Assembly: GCA_028277985.1 (NCBI GenBank)
Contig: JANQFG010000039.1
Coordinates: forward strand, 16,197-80,196
Length of the DNA: 64,000 bases
Direction: 5' to 3'
Origin: a bacterium
GTDB taxonomy: Bacteria; Desulfobacterota; DSWW01
Made by a program: the position numbers and the translations under genes. The notes beneath the pieces were generated by a model, which searched no databases, was not told the origin of the DNA, and was given only the letters and a program-made list of their open reading frames with translations. Below, piece after piece: positions 62,510-64,000 of this stretch; the stretch's first letter is position 1, and each line of letters opens with the position of its first letter.

Positions 62510-63358
62510 ATGGCTAAGAAGACCGTCCTGATCACCGGATGCTCGAGCGGCTTCGGCCGCCTCGCGGCAGAGACCTTCCATGAAAAGGGCTGGAACGTGG
62601 TCGCGACCATGCGCTCGCCCGAAAAGGAGACCGAGCTGACCGAGCTGGAGGACGTACTGGTCATCCGGCTCGACGTGACCGATCCGCCGAGCATCGGCGC
62701 CGCGGTGGACGCCGCCCTCGATGCGTTCGGCACCCTCGACGTGGTGGTCAACAACGCGGGCTACGGCGGCCACATGCTACTCGAGCAGGCCAGCGACGAG
62801 GCGATCCGGGCGATGTTCGAGACCAACGTGTTCGGCGTGATCAACGTCAGCCGGGCCGCGCTGCCGCACATGCGCCGACACGAGGGGGGACGGATCATCA
62901 ACGTCACGTCCATGGCCGGCATGCTCGGCGTGGTCTCGGCCGCGGTGTACTCCGCGACCAAGCACGCTGTGCAAGGCCTGACCGAGGCGATGGCCTTCGA
63001 GTACAAGCCACTGGACATCCTTTTCAAGACCGTGCTGCCCGGCGCGTACCCGACCACCCGGTTCAACGACAGCACTGACAACCGCGACCTGGGCTCTGGC
63101 GACGAGGAGATCACCGCCTACGCGCAGAAGCTGATGGCCCACCTGGCGAACGTGGCAGAGCAGATGGCCGCGCAGGGCGGCGCGCAGTCCGACCCTCAAG
63201 AGGTCGCCGATAAGATCTACGAGTGCGCGACCGCGGACACGCCGGTCCACAACCCAATAGGTGCTGACGCGGAGATGATCATCGGGATGATGGGCGTCCC
63301 GCCGAGGCAGGAGTTTCTCGACAAGCTGGCGGTCATCATGATGCCGCCCGGCCAGTAG
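62510..63358 (+). CDS. short-chain dehydrogenase/reductase (classical SDR)
   Basis: Protein of 282 residues: TGCSSGFG cofactor loop, NNAG, NVTSMAG with catalytic Ser, YSATK with Tyr and Lys. It is a paralogue of the SDR at 55032, sharing KGWNVVATMR and ETELTELE. The C-terminal part (PTTRFNDSTDNRDL) differs. Substrate unknown; third gene of the sigma-54 operon. Confidence 0.92.
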   Translation: MAKKTVLITGCSSGFGRLAAETFHEKGWNVVATMRSPEKETELTELEDVLVIRLDVTDPPSIGAAVDAALDAFGTLDVVVNNAGYGGHMLLEQASDEAIRAMFETNVFGVINVSRAALPHMRRHEGGRIINVTSMAGMLGVVSAAVYSATKHAVQGLTEAMAFEYKPLDILFKTVLPGAYPTTRFNDSTDNRDLGSGDEEITAYAQKLMAHLANVAEQMAAQGGAQSDPQEVADKIYECATADTPVHNPIGADAEMIIGMMGVPPRQEFLDKLAVIMMPPGQ

Positions 63359-63384
63359 TCACGAGCCGAGAAGGAGGACGAATC

Positions 63385-64000
63385 ATGTTTGGAGGAATGA
63401 TAGCCAACACGATGGTCAAGCCCTACCAGTCACCGCTGTTTGACGACCCGGAGAACTACGGGCTGGAGTACGAGAGCGTCAGCTTCGAGGCGTCCGACGG
63501 GGTCACCCTGTCCGGCTGGCTGATCAAGGGCAGCAAGGACAAGGTCATCATCCAGTCCCACTTCGGCATTTGGTGCTGCCGGGCCGGGTACACGCAAGAG
63601 GGCAAGGGCCTGCTCAAGGGGTACGACCGCGACGTCAAGTTCCTACGGCAGGCCAAGTACCTCAACGACGCCGGGTACACGGTGCTGATGTACGATTTCC
63701 GCAACCACGGCGAAAGCGGCTTGGGCACCGTTCCATGGGTGATGTGGGGCACGGAGGAGGCCAAGGACGTGGTCGCGGCCGTGGACTTCGTCAGCAACCA
63801 CCCGGACCACCAGGGCGCGTCGATCGGTCTGCTAGGCATCTGCATGGGACAGGGCGCCGCCACCAACGCCTTCGAGATGAAGAACGGGCTCCGGGACTAC
63901 TCGAACATCAAGTGCATGATCTCGGTGCAGCCCATGGACTACCCCCACTTCATCGCCGCAATGGGACTGCCTGGGTTCATGGCCCGTAGCACCCGCAAGG
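63385..64000 (+). CDS. alpha/beta hydrolase with Cys nucleophile, partial
   Basis: About 205 residues are present; the gene continues beyond the window. Start MFGGMIANTMVKPYQSPLFD after GAAGGAGG. Fold markers: DGVTLSGWLIKG (start of the fold), VLMYDFRNHGESGLG, and the nucleophile elbow GICMGQGAA, where Cys stands in place of Ser. Cys nucleophiles are known in dienelactone hydrolases. The acid and His lie outside. Fourth gene of the operon, 26 bp after the SDR. Confidence 0.82.
   Translation, partial: MFGGMIANTMVKPYQSPLFDDPENYGLEYESVSFEASDGVTLSGWLIKGSKDKVIIQSHFGIWCCRAGYTQEGKGLLKGYDRDVKFLRQAKYLNDAGYTVLMYDFRNHGESGLGTVPWVMWGTEEAKDVVAAVDFVSNHPDHQGASIGLLGICMGQGAATNAFEMKNGLRDYSNIKCMISVQPMDYPHFIAAMGLPGFMARSTRK

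Overview
The window looks like chromosome of a moderately GC-rich bacterium. Three PadR-linked ADOP-type permeases (MacB/FtsX-like, no ATPase domain) point to Gemmatimonadota or Acidobacteriota. That assignment is inference from gene families; there is no rRNA or other marker gene. The window has three parts: left chromosomal flank (1-8009), a 46.7 kb integrated element (8010-54680), and right chromosomal flank (about 54681-64000).

Left flank: three minus-strand ADOP permeases, two of them overlapping the end of their own PadR repressor by 4 bp, with inverted-repeat operators in front of the PadR genes. Then come an IS3 transposase remnant and the 5' half of a tRNA-Ile gene.

The element is bounded by a 45-bp perfect repeat covering the tRNA-Ile 5' half through the anticodon loop. 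The only intact tRNA-Ile(GAU) is at the right end, next to a tyrosine integrase and an excisionase-like gene. Homology between the two ends extends 41 bp upstream of the repeat with 6 mismatches, so the element seems to have brought its own tRNA promoter and 5' half. Paired 12-bp TTGACAC repeats flank both att sites like integrase arm sites. The right end carries a probable backbone operon: VWA-like lipoprotein, membrane protein, Rossmann-like protein, 58-aa membrane peptide, zinc protein, HerA-like ATPase with C-terminal nuclease-like domain. A second ATPase of the same architecture lies near the left end beside a RadC protein.

Between them is accessory cargo that reads as a defence island: J-domain protein; SRAP protein; two small paralogues behind duplicated, covarying structured leader RNAs; a divergent tyrosine recombinase behind a tandem repeat; a minus-strand operon with a family protein of unknown function, an NDT/TIR-like protein, a HEPN-like protein, a decayed PD-(D/E)XK nuclease and an AbiJ-like protein; a TIGR04141 protein; a patatin phospholipase overlapping a membrane-anchored kinase; a TIR (DUF1863) and membrane-protein pair; an EEP phosphoesterase/DUF3892/H-lectin-like trio; a RelA/SpoT-like synthetase with an overlapping partner; several lipoproteins; and small regulators. 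Remnants (integrase C-terminus, ketoacyl synthase fragment, PIN-like fragment) show repeated insertion and loss.

Right flank: an SDR oxidoreductase, an aldehyde-dehydrogenase-like protein, an LtrA membrane protein and an AraC-family regulator broken by a 1-bp frameshift. Next is a sigma-54 activator (GAFTGA) divergent from an SRPBCC / small protein / SDR / alpha-beta hydrolase operon that has a candidate -24/-12 promoter and TTGCGT dyad sites.
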